This document shows positions 24,601 to 31,415 of a stretch of DNA of 64,000 nt, piece after piece; positions within the stretch are counted from its first letter, which is position 1, and every line of letters starts with the position of its first letter. The notes under the pieces are model-generated. The model was given only the letters and a program-made list of their open reading frames with translations. It was not told where the DNA came from and searched no databases. The translations under genes were made by a program, and so were the position numbers. The stretch spans positions 124,001 through 188,000 of the forward strand of contig NZ_JAJGNO010000008.1 of the NCBI RefSeq assembly GCF_020782235.1. Reading direction: 5' to 3'. This stretch comes from Sphingobium naphthae (GTDB lineage: Bacteria > Pseudomonadota > Alphaproteobacteria > Sphingomonadales > Sphingomonadaceae).

Positions 24601-24615
24601 GAACATTATGGGAAC
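24601..24615 (-). promoter_or_regulatory. LexA (SOS) box overlapping the mmcB promoter
   Basis: GAAC at 24601-24604, seven bases, GAAC at 24612-24615: the exact alphaproteobacterial LexA site (GTTC-N7-GTTC on the coding strand). On the minus strand its spacer contains CATAAT, a good -10 hexamer, so bound LexA would cover the promoter. The implied leader is only about ten bases. Confidence 0.85.
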
Positions 24616-24650
24616 AAAAGAAAAGCCGATTCGGGTGTGTCCGAACCGGC
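24616..24650 (-). terminator. Intrinsic terminator of the SleB hydrolase gene
   Basis: On the minus strand GCCGGTTCGG and CCGAATCGGC (24650-24625, one mismatch) enclose ACACAC, followed by TTTTCTTTT. It ends one base before the mmcB LexA box, so it insulates mmcB from upstream transcription. Confidence 0.8.
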
Positions 24651-24687
24651 CAGTTCCTTGTCCCGTGGCGATGCGCCGGGGCGGCGA

Positions 24688-25338
24688 TCAGCGGTAGAAG
24701 ATATGATTGTCGATCGAGGCGAGCTTGGCCTTGCCCCAGCCCGGCGAGACGCGGCGGGCGTGGAAGAAGAGCGCGCCTTCGGCCCGGCTGTCCCAGCTGT
24801 CGTTCATCGCGATCTGGGCGATGGCGACGGCTTCGCGCCAGCTGCGGCTGTGGGTGCGGATCGGCGGCATGCCACCGCGACGCACGAAGCTGAACTGGCT
24901 GGGCTGATAGACGACGCCGCACAGGCTGTCGGCGAAGCGGCCGGACTTGGCGCGGTTGATGATCACGCGCGCGACGGCCAGCTGGCCCTCCAGGCTTTCG
25001 CCCTTGGATTCAAAATAGACCGCTCCGGCCAGGCACTGCATGTCGCCGTCCAGCTCCTCGGGCGCGCCTTGAGCGTCGACCAGAGCAGCGAGGCTGGTTG
25101 CCGGGGAATCGGAGTCGGTGGAAAAAGCGTCGACCGGATGGTCGGAAGCCAGCGGCTGCGCGGTTTCGCGCGGCGCGGCGAAGACGATGGCGGGCTGAGA
25201 GCCGGCCGAGGACGTCTGGGGAAGAGACGCCACCGACGCAATCGATTCACCAGCGATCGACATGTCGGAAGCGGATACCGCAGCGGCGGTGGACAAGGCA
25301 AAGGCTGCAAGGATCGCAGCTTTCAGGCGAAAACTCAT
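24688..25338 (-). CDS. SleB-like cell wall hydrolase
   Basis: 216 residues. A signal peptide (FRLKAAILAAFALSTAAAVSAS) sends it to the periplasm. About 70 low-complexity residues follow, then the hydrolase_2 (SleB) domain from about 100 to 216, with catalytic Glu 110 in CLAGAVYFESKGESLEGQL and the family motif VIINRAKSGRFADSLCGVV. The domain cleaves peptidoglycan glycan strands, as lytic transglycosylase or glucosaminidase. In a Gram-negative it likely serves wall remodelling, not spore germination. The fold ends at IDNHIFYR, close to the typical C-terminus. Own terminator downstream. Confidence 0.9.
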   Translation of the reverse strand: MSFRLKAAILAAFALSTAAAVSASDMSIAGESIASVASLPQTSSAGSQPAIVFAAPRETAQPLASDHPVDAFSTDSDSPATSLAALVDAQGAPEELDGDMQCLAGAVYFESKGESLEGQLAVARVIINRAKSGRFADSLCGVVYQPSQFSFVRRGGMPPIRTHSRSWREAVAIAQIAMNDSWDSRAEGALFFHARRVSPGWGKAKLASIDNHIFYR

Positions 25339-25514
25339 CTCGGCTCAAAATCAAGCGGTTCTTGGCCGGAGCGTCGTCTGTTGTAACCCTATATTCGCGA
25401 CGACCGGCCGCCCCCCGTCTGCGTGTTTACCGTGCCCGCCCCCCATGGGCGAAAACGGCAACCTGCGCGTTGGCGTCGCGCGCCTCTGCACGGGCCATGA
25501 CGGCCTGTCAACGA

Positions 25515-25856
25515 TCAGCAGATTGTTTCAGCGGCGAAGCGTTCCGCATCCGGGACATCGAGTTCGACAATCCACAGGTCGGGATCCGACCTGCGCCGGC
25601 GCGCGACATAGGCCGCAAGCGCCTCCGGACCCTCCGCAGGGGCAGGTCCACAGCGCATCAACGCATAACCGCCATCAAGGTTCGGCACGCGTTCAAAAAG
25701 TCCTGCGTCCTGCCCGCGATCGAGCGCCTGGACCAGAATCACGCCGCTCATCTCGTCGCCCTTGACGAGAATGGTGGCGAATCCGCCGGCGTCGGCGACC
25801 CGCCGCCGCAGCGCCCCGACCAGCATCGCGCTGGTCAGCCGGGCGTCAGGCGACAT
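25515..25856 (-). CDS. DUF1491 family protein
   Basis: 113 residues, cytoplasmic. It matches DUF1491, a family largely confined to alphaproteobacteria: ARLTSAMLVGALRRRVADAG at the start, GFATILVKGDEMSGVILVQAL in the middle, and near the C-terminus RRSDPDLWIVELDVPDAERF. Function unknown. The start ATG at 25856 overlaps the upstream thioesterase gene by 11 bp, so it is the last gene of the ptsN-thioesterase-DUF1491 run. The 176 bp beyond it hold only the SleB gene's upstream region and a weak CGCCC/GGGCG inverted repeat. Confidence 0.82.
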   Translation of the reverse strand: MSPDARLTSAMLVGALRRRVADAGGFATILVKGDEMSGVILVQALDRGQDAGLFERVPNLDGGYALMRCGPAPAEGPEALAAYVARRRRSDPDLWIVELDVPDAERFAAETIC

Positions 25857-26307
25857 AGCCGGGCAGCGAGGAGAGGGGGAATTGCGAGCGCATGAAGGTG
25901 CCGGTGCCCCGGCCGACCTCCTCCCCATCCGAATCGATCAGGCTGGCTTCGGCGACATAGACGCGGCGCTTGCCGCTGATCCATCGACCCTCGGCGCGAA
26001 TCCGCCCCGGCCCGATCGGGCGAGTGAAGAGCAGGTTGAAGGCGGTGGTGAGCAGGAAGCGGTCGCTCACGAGGCTGTTGGCGGCGTAGAAGGCGGCATC
26101 GTCCAGCATCTTGAAATAGACGGTGCCATGGACCGCGCCGGCGGCGTGGAACTGGCTTTCATCGACATCGAAGTCGATCAGCGACCGGCCGGCCTGCGGA
26201 ATGACGAGGTCGGAGCGGAACAGCCGATTGATCGGCGCGGAGCGATAAAGCTGCTCCAGCGCCCGGAAATGCGCGGCTTCGCCGCTGGGCCCGTCAGGCT
26301 GCGTCAC
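25846..26307 (-). CDS. PaaI-type hotdog-fold thioesterase
   Basis: 153 residues. The hotdog helix signature is FHAAGAVHGTVYFKMLDDAAFYAANSLV, preceded by FDVDESQ and followed by RIRAEGRWISGKRRVYVAEASLID, as in PaaI/YigI acyl-CoA thioesterases. Substrate not predictable. The most likely start is GTG 26307 (TQPDGPSGEAAHFRALEQLY), which overlaps the ptsN stop by 14 bp; a longer frame upstream runs through ptsN and is rejected. It also overlaps the downstream DUF1491 gene, so the three are one transcript. Confidence 0.83.
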   Translation of the reverse strand: MTQPDGPSGEAAHFRALEQLYRSAPINRLFRSDLVIPQAGRSLIDFDVDESQFHAAGAVHGTVYFKMLDDAAFYAANSLVSDRFLLTTAFNLLFTRPIGPGRIRAEGRWISGKRRVYVAEASLIDSDGEEVGRGTGTFMRSQFPLSSLPGYVA

Positions 26308-26761
26308 GCGCCCCGCCGCTGGCGAGCAAGGCGAAGAGCGCTTCGGCCGAATTGGCGCCGCGCAGCCGCGCGACATTATTGTCGTCGCGCAGATAGCGCG
26401 ACACGCGCGCCAAGGTCTTCAAATGCTCCGCGCCGCTGTCGACCGGCGACAAAAGCGCGAAGACGATGTCGACCGGCGCATCGTCCACCGCGTCGAAGGG
26501 CATGGCGGGATCCAGCAGCACGACCAGCGCGCACATGCGGGCGAGGCCGGGAATTTTGGCATGGGGAATGGCGACGCCGCCGCCAAAGCCGGTGGAGCCC
26601 AGCCGTTCGCGATCAAACAGCGCATCGGCCACCATTTCGGCGTCCAGGCCATAGGCATCCGCCGCCAGCGCCGCCACTTTCTGGAACAACTGCTTCTTGC
26701 CATTGATCGTCAAGCCCGTGGCGAGCGCGTCGGGCGCGACGATGTCGTTGAAATGCACCAT
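26294..26761 (-). CDS. ptsN: Nitrogen-regulatory PTS IIA protein (EIIA-Ntr)
   Basis: 155 residues. PtsN is the terminal phosphoacceptor of the nitrogen phosphotransfer system and, by its phosphorylation state, controls potassium uptake and stress signalling. The phosphorylated His is about residue 67 in GGGVAIPHAKIPGL, with the fold supported by ADALFDRERLGSTGF and VDIVFALLSPVDSGAEHLKTLA. Start ATG 26761 (MVHFNDIVAP) is preferred; ATG 26767 two codons earlier is equally possible. It follows hpf, as in rpoN-hpf-ptsN operons, but rpoN is not in this window. Confidence 0.93.
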   Translation of the reverse strand: MVHFNDIVAPDALATGLTINGKKQLFQKVAALAADAYGLDAEMVADALFDRERLGSTGFGGGVAIPHAKIPGLARMCALVVLLDPAMPFDAVDDAPVDIVFALLSPVDSGAEHLKTLARVSRYLRDDNNVARLRGANSAEALFALLASGGARDAA

Positions 26762-26831
26762 GACCATTCCGAACCAGCCGAGCCGCGCCCAGCCAGGGGA
26801 AATCATGCGCGTATGCTCGGGGACTGTGAAG

Positions 26832-26881
26832 CCCGGCCCCATAGGCCGCCTGCGCCGGCAGGTCAACAGCGGGGGGCCGGG
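26832..26881. terminator. Two-tier hairpin between hpf and ptsN
   Basis: Outer arms CCCGGCCCC (26832-26840) and GGGGCCGGG (26873-26881) pair perfectly. Inside them CCTGC and GCAGG form a second small hairpin. It sits directly after the hpf stop with no U-tract. It may stabilise the hpf 3' end or attenuate read-through to ptsN. Confidence 0.4.
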
Positions 26882-26890
26882 CGAGCGGGG

Positions 26891-27484
26891 TCAGCCGCGC
26901 GGTTCGACCCAGCCGATGGTGCCGTCCTGACGGCGATAGACCATGTTGTAGGTCGACGTGCCCGCGTTCATGAACAGCAGCGCGTTGGTGTTGCGCAGGT
27001 CGAGCATCATCACCGCGTCCGACACGCTGGCTTCGGGAATATCGACCCGGGTTTCCGCGACGATCAGCGGCGCGTCTGTCGGCTCCTCCTCATCGGCGCC
27101 GCCGGCGAAGATGGTGTAGCCCGCGCCGTCCATATCCTCCAGGCTGAAGCCGTTGGCGCGCTGCGCCTCGGCGGCGGCGGCCTGCTGGCTGCGGTCCTTG
27201 AGGCGGCGCATGTAGCGGCGCAGCTGCTTTTCGATCCGGTCGGCCGCCTGGTCGAAGGCGGGGTGCGCATCCTGCGCCTCGCCCGCGCCCTTGAGGATCA
27301 GGCCGGTCATGACGTGGCAGACGATGTCGCAATGGAAGGCGCCGTGCGGCGCGCCGCGAAAGGTGACCTGGGCGGAAATCGTGCGGGAGAAATATTTCTC
27401 GGCCATCGCTTCCAGCCGATCCCAGACATGCTGCTTGAGCGCGTCGCCCGTTTCGACCTGATGTCCGGAAACACGAATATCCAT
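26891..27484 (-). CDS. hpf: Ribosome hibernation-promoting factor, long form
   Basis: 197 residues. Residues about 1-110 are the S30AE domain (MDIRVSGHQVETGDALKQHV, then AEKYFSRTISAQVTFRGAP), which binds the 30S decoding channel. The C-terminal 60 residues form the dimerisation domain (VAETRVDIPEASVSDAVMML, NALLFMNAGTSTYNMVYRR), so this is the long HPF that pairs ribosomes into 100S dimers in stationary phase. The ATG at 27484 has a strong AAGGAG ribosome-binding site, which rules out the longer arginine-rich extension upstream. Followed by ptsN in the same direction after 129 bp. Confidence 0.95.
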   Translation of the reverse strand: MDIRVSGHQVETGDALKQHVWDRLEAMAEKYFSRTISAQVTFRGAPHGAFHCDIVCHVMTGLILKGAGEAQDAHPAFDQAADRIEKQLRRYMRRLKDRSQQAAAAEAQRANGFSLEDMDGAGYTIFAGGADEEEPTDAPLIVAETRVDIPEASVSDAVMMLDLRNTNALLFMNAGTSTYNMVYRRQDGTIGWVEPRG

Positions 27485-27559
27485 ATGCCTTCTCCTTGTT
27501 CTTGCCGAACCGCCGGGAGGGCGGCCGGGTTGGCGTGAAGGCACAGGCCCTATGGGGTC

Positions 27560-28252
27560 CTATGCCTCCTCCAGCCAGAGCGGCTTGTCCAGCGTCGCGA
27601 CGAACGCGGCGTGCCGCTCCAGCTCCTCCGCGCTCGCCATGAAGACGCGCGCAGGACGAACAGGGCGAACAACGGGGATTTCCGTCAGTTCCACCCTGAC
27701 GATCTCTTTTGCTTCCTCCTGTGCCAGACCCAGGCCGATCTGCCGGCCGCCGGTCAGTTCGATATAGAGTTGCGCCAGCAATTCGGCGTCGAGCAGCGCG
27801 CCATGCTTGATGCGATGGCTGCGGTCGATGCCATAGCGGGTGCAGAGCGCGTCCAGGCTGTGCTTGGCGCCGGGATGCAGCTGGCGCGCGATCGCGACCG
27901 TGTCGATCATGCGGTGCATGCCGACTTCGGGATGGCCGCACAATTTCAGCTCATAATTGAGGAAGCCGAAGTCGAAGCGCGCATTATGCGCGACCAGCGG
28001 GCTGTCCTCGAGAAAGTCGAGCAGTTCGAGCGCGCCGGCGGCGAAGACGGGATGCTTTGCCAGGAAATCGGCGGACAGGCCGTGCACGGCGAAGGCCGCG
28101 GCGGGCATGTCGCGTTCGGGATGGTAATAAGCGTGGAAGCTGCGCCCTGTCGGCACCCGGTTGACCAGTTCGATGCAGCCGATTTCCACCAGCCGGTCGC
28201 CGGAAACCGGGTCAAAACCCGTCGTTTCGGTATCGAATATGATTTCGCGCAT
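27560..28252 (-). CDS. dnaQ: DNA polymerase III epsilon subunit
   Basis: 230 residues. The 3'-5' proofreading exonuclease of the replicative polymerase. Exo I is FDTETTGFDPVSGDRLVEIG with its paired acidic residues, Exo II HNARFDFGFLNYEL and Exo III SHRIKHGALLDAELLAQLYIEL. The C-terminal tail after residue 180 should contact the alpha subunit. The start ATG 28252 (MREIIFDTET) is fixed by the domain; upstream in-frame sequence belongs to coaE's end. In the classic alphaproteobacterial origin cluster dnaQ follows coaE, aroE, maf and ppsR, as here. Confidence 0.95.
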   Translation of the reverse strand: MREIIFDTETTGFDPVSGDRLVEIGCIELVNRVPTGRSFHAYYHPERDMPAAAFAVHGLSADFLAKHPVFAAGALELLDFLEDSPLVAHNARFDFGFLNYELKLCGHPEVGMHRMIDTVAIARQLHPGAKHSLDALCTRYGIDRSHRIKHGALLDAELLAQLYIELTGGRQIGLGLAQEEAKEIVRVELTEIPVVRPVRPARVFMASAEELERHAAFVATLDKPLWLEEA

Positions 28253-28283
28253 CGCCCTCGCAATCGACTCTGTGGGCCAACCC

Positions 28284-28877
28284 TTATCTGCCTCTATGGC
28301 CGCCAAGGCAAGCGACCAGACGCCGGACCTGGGCCCGGGTGGCGGTGAAGGTGACGCCGGTGTGGATGATATGATCGGCGCGCGCGCGCTTTTCCGCATC
28401 GGGCATTTGCAGCCGCAGGATCTGGCGGAATTTGCCGGGCGTCATGCCCGGGCGAGCGAGCACGCGCTTGCGCTGCTTCCAGGCGGGCGCGGTGACGACG
28501 ATGACGCCGTCCAGCCGCCGGGCGCCGCCGGTTTCGAACAGCAGGGGAATGTCGAGCACGACGAAGGCGCGGGCGCGATGGCGGCGCAGGAAGCGCTGGC
28601 GTTCGGCATGGACGGCGGGGTGGACGATCGCCTCCAGCGCCTGGCGCGCGGGCGCATGGCCGAACACCGCCGCGCCCAGTTTCGCGCGATCGACCCCGGC
28701 CGGCCCGGTGACGCCGGGAAAGCGCGCCTCGATTGCGGGGAGCAGGCGGCCGCCGGGACCCTGGAGCCGATGAACTTGCGCATCGGCGTCGAACACCGGC
28801 ACGCCTTCGCGGCGGAACATGGCCGCGACCGCCGACTTGCCCATGCCGATCGACCCCGTGAGGCCGTAGACCTTCAT
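28284..28877 (-). CDS. coaE: Dephospho-CoA kinase
   Basis: 197 residues. It phosphorylates the ribose 3'-OH of dephospho-CoA in the last step of coenzyme A synthesis. The Walker A loop is GLTGSIGMGKSAVAAMF at the N-terminus, followed by VFDADAQVHRL and the lid region VLDIPLLFETGGARRLDGVIVV. The C-terminal part (KRVLARPGMTPGKFRQILRLQMP) is standard. The start ATG 28877 overlaps the aroE stop (ATGA). Note that panC, another CoA-pathway gene, lies about 4 kb away on the other side of the origin. Confidence 0.95.
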   Translation of the reverse strand: MKVYGLTGSIGMGKSAVAAMFRREGVPVFDADAQVHRLQGPGGRLLPAIEARFPGVTGPAGVDRAKLGAAVFGHAPARQALEAIVHPAVHAERQRFLRRHRARAFVVLDIPLLFETGGARRLDGVIVVTAPAWKQRKRVLARPGMTPGKFRQILRLQMPDAEKRARADHIIHTGVTFTATRAQVRRLVACLGGHRGR

Positions 28878-29701
28878 AGCTGGGCGGCGATCAGCCGCGC
28901 GCGCAGGTCCGCGTCCAGTTCGCGCGGGGCCTGCGCATCGAAGAAGATGTCGAAGGCGAGCGCCGCCTGCCCGATCAGCATTTCCAGCCCGTCGAGCGTC
29001 TTGAGGCCGCGCGCTCGGGCGGCCGTGAGCAGGCCGGTTTCGATCGGCGTATAGACGATGTCATAGACGGTCGCGCCGTCGGGCAGCGGCGCCAGGTCGA
29101 GGCTCAGCGCCGGCTGGCCCACCATGCCGAGCGAGGTCGAATTGACAAGCAGGTCGCAGGCGGGCAGCGGATCGGCCATGCCCAGCACCTGCCCCGTCGT
29201 CCCGGCGCGGTCGAGCAGCACGCGCGCGCGATCGACGTCGCGGGCCATGATGCTGATGTCCGCGACGCCAAGGCTGGAGAGCGCGAACAGGATCGCCCGC
29301 GCCGCGCCGCCCGACCCGATGATGACCGCGCGCCTGCCCTTCCACTTGTCGCGCAGCAGCGGCTGGAGAAAGCCGCCCGCGTCGGTATTGGTGCCGATCA
29401 GCGGGCCGCCGGTTTCCGACGCGATAGTGTTGATCGCGCCGATCCGGTCGCGCACGCCGCCGGGATCGTCCACGAAATCGAGCACCGCGACCTTGTGGGG
29501 AATGGTGACGTTGCAGCCAAGCCAGTCGGGATCGGCGCGCCGCTGCAGGAAATAGGCGGCCAGCCCGTCGGCGGTCACATGCGTCTTGCGATATTCCGCC
29601 TCGATTTCCAGCGCTTCGAGCCAGAAATTATGGATCAGCGGCGACTGGCTGTGCGCGATCGGATCGCCGATGACTTCGGCATAGGGGAGCGTGTCGGTCA
29701 T
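28874..29701 (-). CDS. aroE: Shikimate dehydrogenase
   Basis: 275 residues. AroE reduces 3-dehydroshikimate with NADPH in the pathway to aromatic amino acids. Substrate-binding motifs are GDPIAHSQSPLIHNFW and CNVTIPHKVAVL with the catalytic Lys; the NADP-binding loop is VIGSGGAARAILFAL. The C-terminal GLEMLIGQAALAFDIFF helix is typical. ATGA overlaps with both maf upstream and coaE downstream tie it into the ppsR-maf-aroE-coaE-dnaQ operon. Confidence 0.96.
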   Translation of the reverse strand: MTDTLPYAEVIGDPIAHSQSPLIHNFWLEALEIEAEYRKTHVTADGLAAYFLQRRADPDWLGCNVTIPHKVAVLDFVDDPGGVRDRIGAINTIASETGGPLIGTNTDAGGFLQPLLRDKWKGRRAVIIGSGGAARAILFALSSLGVADISIMARDVDRARVLLDRAGTTGQVLGMADPLPACDLLVNSTSLGMVGQPALSLDLAPLPDGATVYDIVYTPIETGLLTAARARGLKTLDGLEMLIGQAALAFDIFFDAQAPRELDADLRARLIAAQL

Positions 29702-30303
29702 GCCGCCAGAACGCCGCGGGTGCGCAGAAAGTCAAGCAGAGGAAGCAGCGGCAGGCCCTGGATCGCGAACTGGCTGCCTTCGACGCGGCTGAACAGCTGG
29801 GCGCCGGGCCCCTCGATCCGGTAGCAGCCCACGCACCAGCGACATGCGTCCCAGTCGTCGTCGAGATAGGCGCGAATGAAATCGTCGGACAGCGGCCGCA
29901 TGGTCATGCGCACGCGTTCGACATGGCGCCAGATCGGCTCGCCATTGAGCACGATCACGGCGGCGCTGTGGAGATGATGCACTCGCCCCGAGAGCAGGCG
30001 CAGGATGCGTTCGGCGTCGGCGCGGTCGACCGCCTTGTCGATCATGTCGCCCCGGTCCGCGCCGTCGCCGACGCTGAGCGTCTGGTCGCAGCCCAGCACC
30101 AGCGCGCCGGGCACGCGCCGCGAAACCTTGAGCGCCTTGAGCTCCGCGAGCGCGTCGGCGAGCGCGCGCGCGTCGAGGCCGTCGGCGCGCAGCGCGTCCT
30201 TGGCCGCATCCTCGTCCACGCCGGGGGAGAGCGCCTCGAACGGGACATGGGCGGCGGTGAGCAGCGCGCGGCGGCTGGCGCTTTGCGAGGCAAGGACGAT
30301 CAT
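29698..30303 (-). CDS. maf: Maf-family nucleoside triphosphate pyrophosphatase
   Basis: 201 residues. Maf proteins hydrolyse non-canonical or modified nucleoside triphosphates and are linked to septum inhibition. Signature elements: LASQSASRRALLTAAHVPFE at the N-terminus, LVLGCDQTLSVGD, and a C-terminal GCYRIEGPGAQLFSRVEGSQF. The YliB/YceF-type versus YhdE-type substrate preference is not decided. The start ATG at 30303 overlaps the ppsR stop (ATGA), which also decides against the longer frame upstream. Confidence 0.92.
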   Translation of the reverse strand: MIVLASQSASRRALLTAAHVPFEALSPGVDEDAAKDALRADGLDARALADALAELKALKVSRRVPGALVLGCDQTLSVGDGADRGDMIDKAVDRADAERILRLLSGRVHHLHSAAVIVLNGEPIWRHVERVRMTMRPLSDDFIRAYLDDDWDACRWCVGCYRIEGPGAQLFSRVEGSQFAIQGLPLLPLLDFLRTRGVLAA

Positions 30304-31127
30304 GCGCCGTCTCCTTCGGCCAGAACGCGGTCGTTGAAGAGATTGATGATGGCCGCGGCCGCTTCCTCGATCGAGCGGCGCGTCATGTCGATCACCGGCC
30401 AGCCATTGTCGGCGAACAGGCGCCGGGCAAAGGCCAGTTCGTCCTGCACCTTGTCGATGTCGACATAAGCGGTTTCGGGGGCCTGGTTGAGCGAAAGCAG
30501 CCGGTTGCGGCGGATCTGCACCAGCCGTTCGGGGCTGACGGTGAGGCCCACGACCATCGGGTGGCGCAGCGCATAGAGGCTGCGCGGCGGGGGCGATTCC
30601 GGCACCAGCGGGATATTGGCGGTCTTGTAGCCGCGATTGGCGAGATAGATGGAGGTCGGCGTCTTGGACGCGCGCGACACGCCGGCGAGGACGATGTCGG
30701 CTTCCTCCCAATTGTCATGGCCCACGCCATCGTCATGGGCGATGGTGAACTGGATCGCTTCGATCCGGGCGAAATAGGCTTCGTCCAATATATGTTTGCG
30801 GCCCGGGCGCGTGCGGGTTTCCTGCCCCAATATGTTGGAGAGCGCGTCGGCCACGCTGTCGAGCGCGGCGACATGGGGCAGGCCCAGCGCGCGGCAGCGG
30901 GTTTCCAACCGCCGCCGCAACATGTGGTTGGTCAGGGTGAAGAGCACGAGGCCGGGATTGGCGGCGATGTCCTCCATGATCCGGTCGAGATGGACTTCCG
31001 ATCGCACCATGGGCCAGAAATGGCGGATCGCCTCGACATTCTCGAACAGGCCGATCGCCGCCTTGGCGATATTCTCCAGCGTTTCGCCGGTGGAGTCGGA
31101 CAGGAGATGAAGGTGAATGCGCGCCAT
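30300..31127 (-). CDS. PPDK/PEP synthetase regulatory kinase-phosphorylase (DUF299)
   Basis: 275 residues. A bifunctional ADP-dependent kinase and phosphate-dependent phosphorylase that switches pyruvate phosphate dikinase or PEP synthetase off and on. Motifs: LLSDSTGETLENIAKAA at the N-terminus, a P-loop-like VLAGVSRASKTPTSIYLANRG, then TANIPLVPESPPP. The start ATG 31127 has an AAGG motif and abuts the origin region. This is the homologue of the gene first on one side of the Caulobacter origin (the RP001 family of Rickettsia), so its position supports the oriC assignment. Confidence 0.93.
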   Translation of the reverse strand: MARIHLHLLSDSTGETLENIAKAAIGLFENVEAIRHFWPMVRSEVHLDRIMEDIAANPGLVLFTLTNHMLRRRLETRCRALGLPHVAALDSVADALSNILGQETRTRPGRKHILDEAYFARIEAIQFTIAHDDGVGHDNWEEADIVLAGVSRASKTPTSIYLANRGYKTANIPLVPESPPPRSLYALRHPMVVGLTVSPERLVQIRRNRLLSLNQAPETAYVDIDKVQDELAFARRLFADNGWPVIDMTRRSIEEAAAAIINLFNDRVLAEGDGA

Positions 31128-31415
31128 GTGCCTTTCTGTGTGGAAGGGCTGTGGATAAAGCAAGGGAGGAATCCGTGGATGAAATCCGCGGCTTTTCCCC
31201 TCCCCACTGGCGGGACTCTTATCCACAGGCCCCCAACAGGCCCGCAAATTCATCCACAGCCTGTGGATAATGGGGATAGCCGGACTGACTCGGGCGGGAT
31301 CGCGTGGCCGGCGGGAGTCAATCTGTTGGCAAATCGGGGCACAGCGCATAAACCCCGCTGCCAACGCACCAGCATCTGCATCATCCTTTTTGAATCTTAA
31401 TTAAGTGAGAGTCTG
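31128..31415. other. oriC: Probable chromosomal replication origin (oriC)
   Basis: 288 gene-free bases between ppsR and hemE. Three perfect DnaA boxes (TTATCCACA) lie at 31150-31158 (minus), 31219-31227 (plus) and 31262-31270 (minus). A fourth with one mismatch, TCATCCACA, is at 31250-31258; with the third it forms an inverted pair. A weak one (TCATCCACG) is at 31174-31182 on minus. Five GANTC methylation sites occur at 31214, 31287, 31315, 31392 and 31409. A candidate unwinding element is the AT-rich stretch 31380-31406 containing the palindrome CTTAATTAAG. Gene context (dnaQ-coaE-aroE-maf-ppsR / hemE) is that of the alphaproteobacterial origin. Confidence 0.85.
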
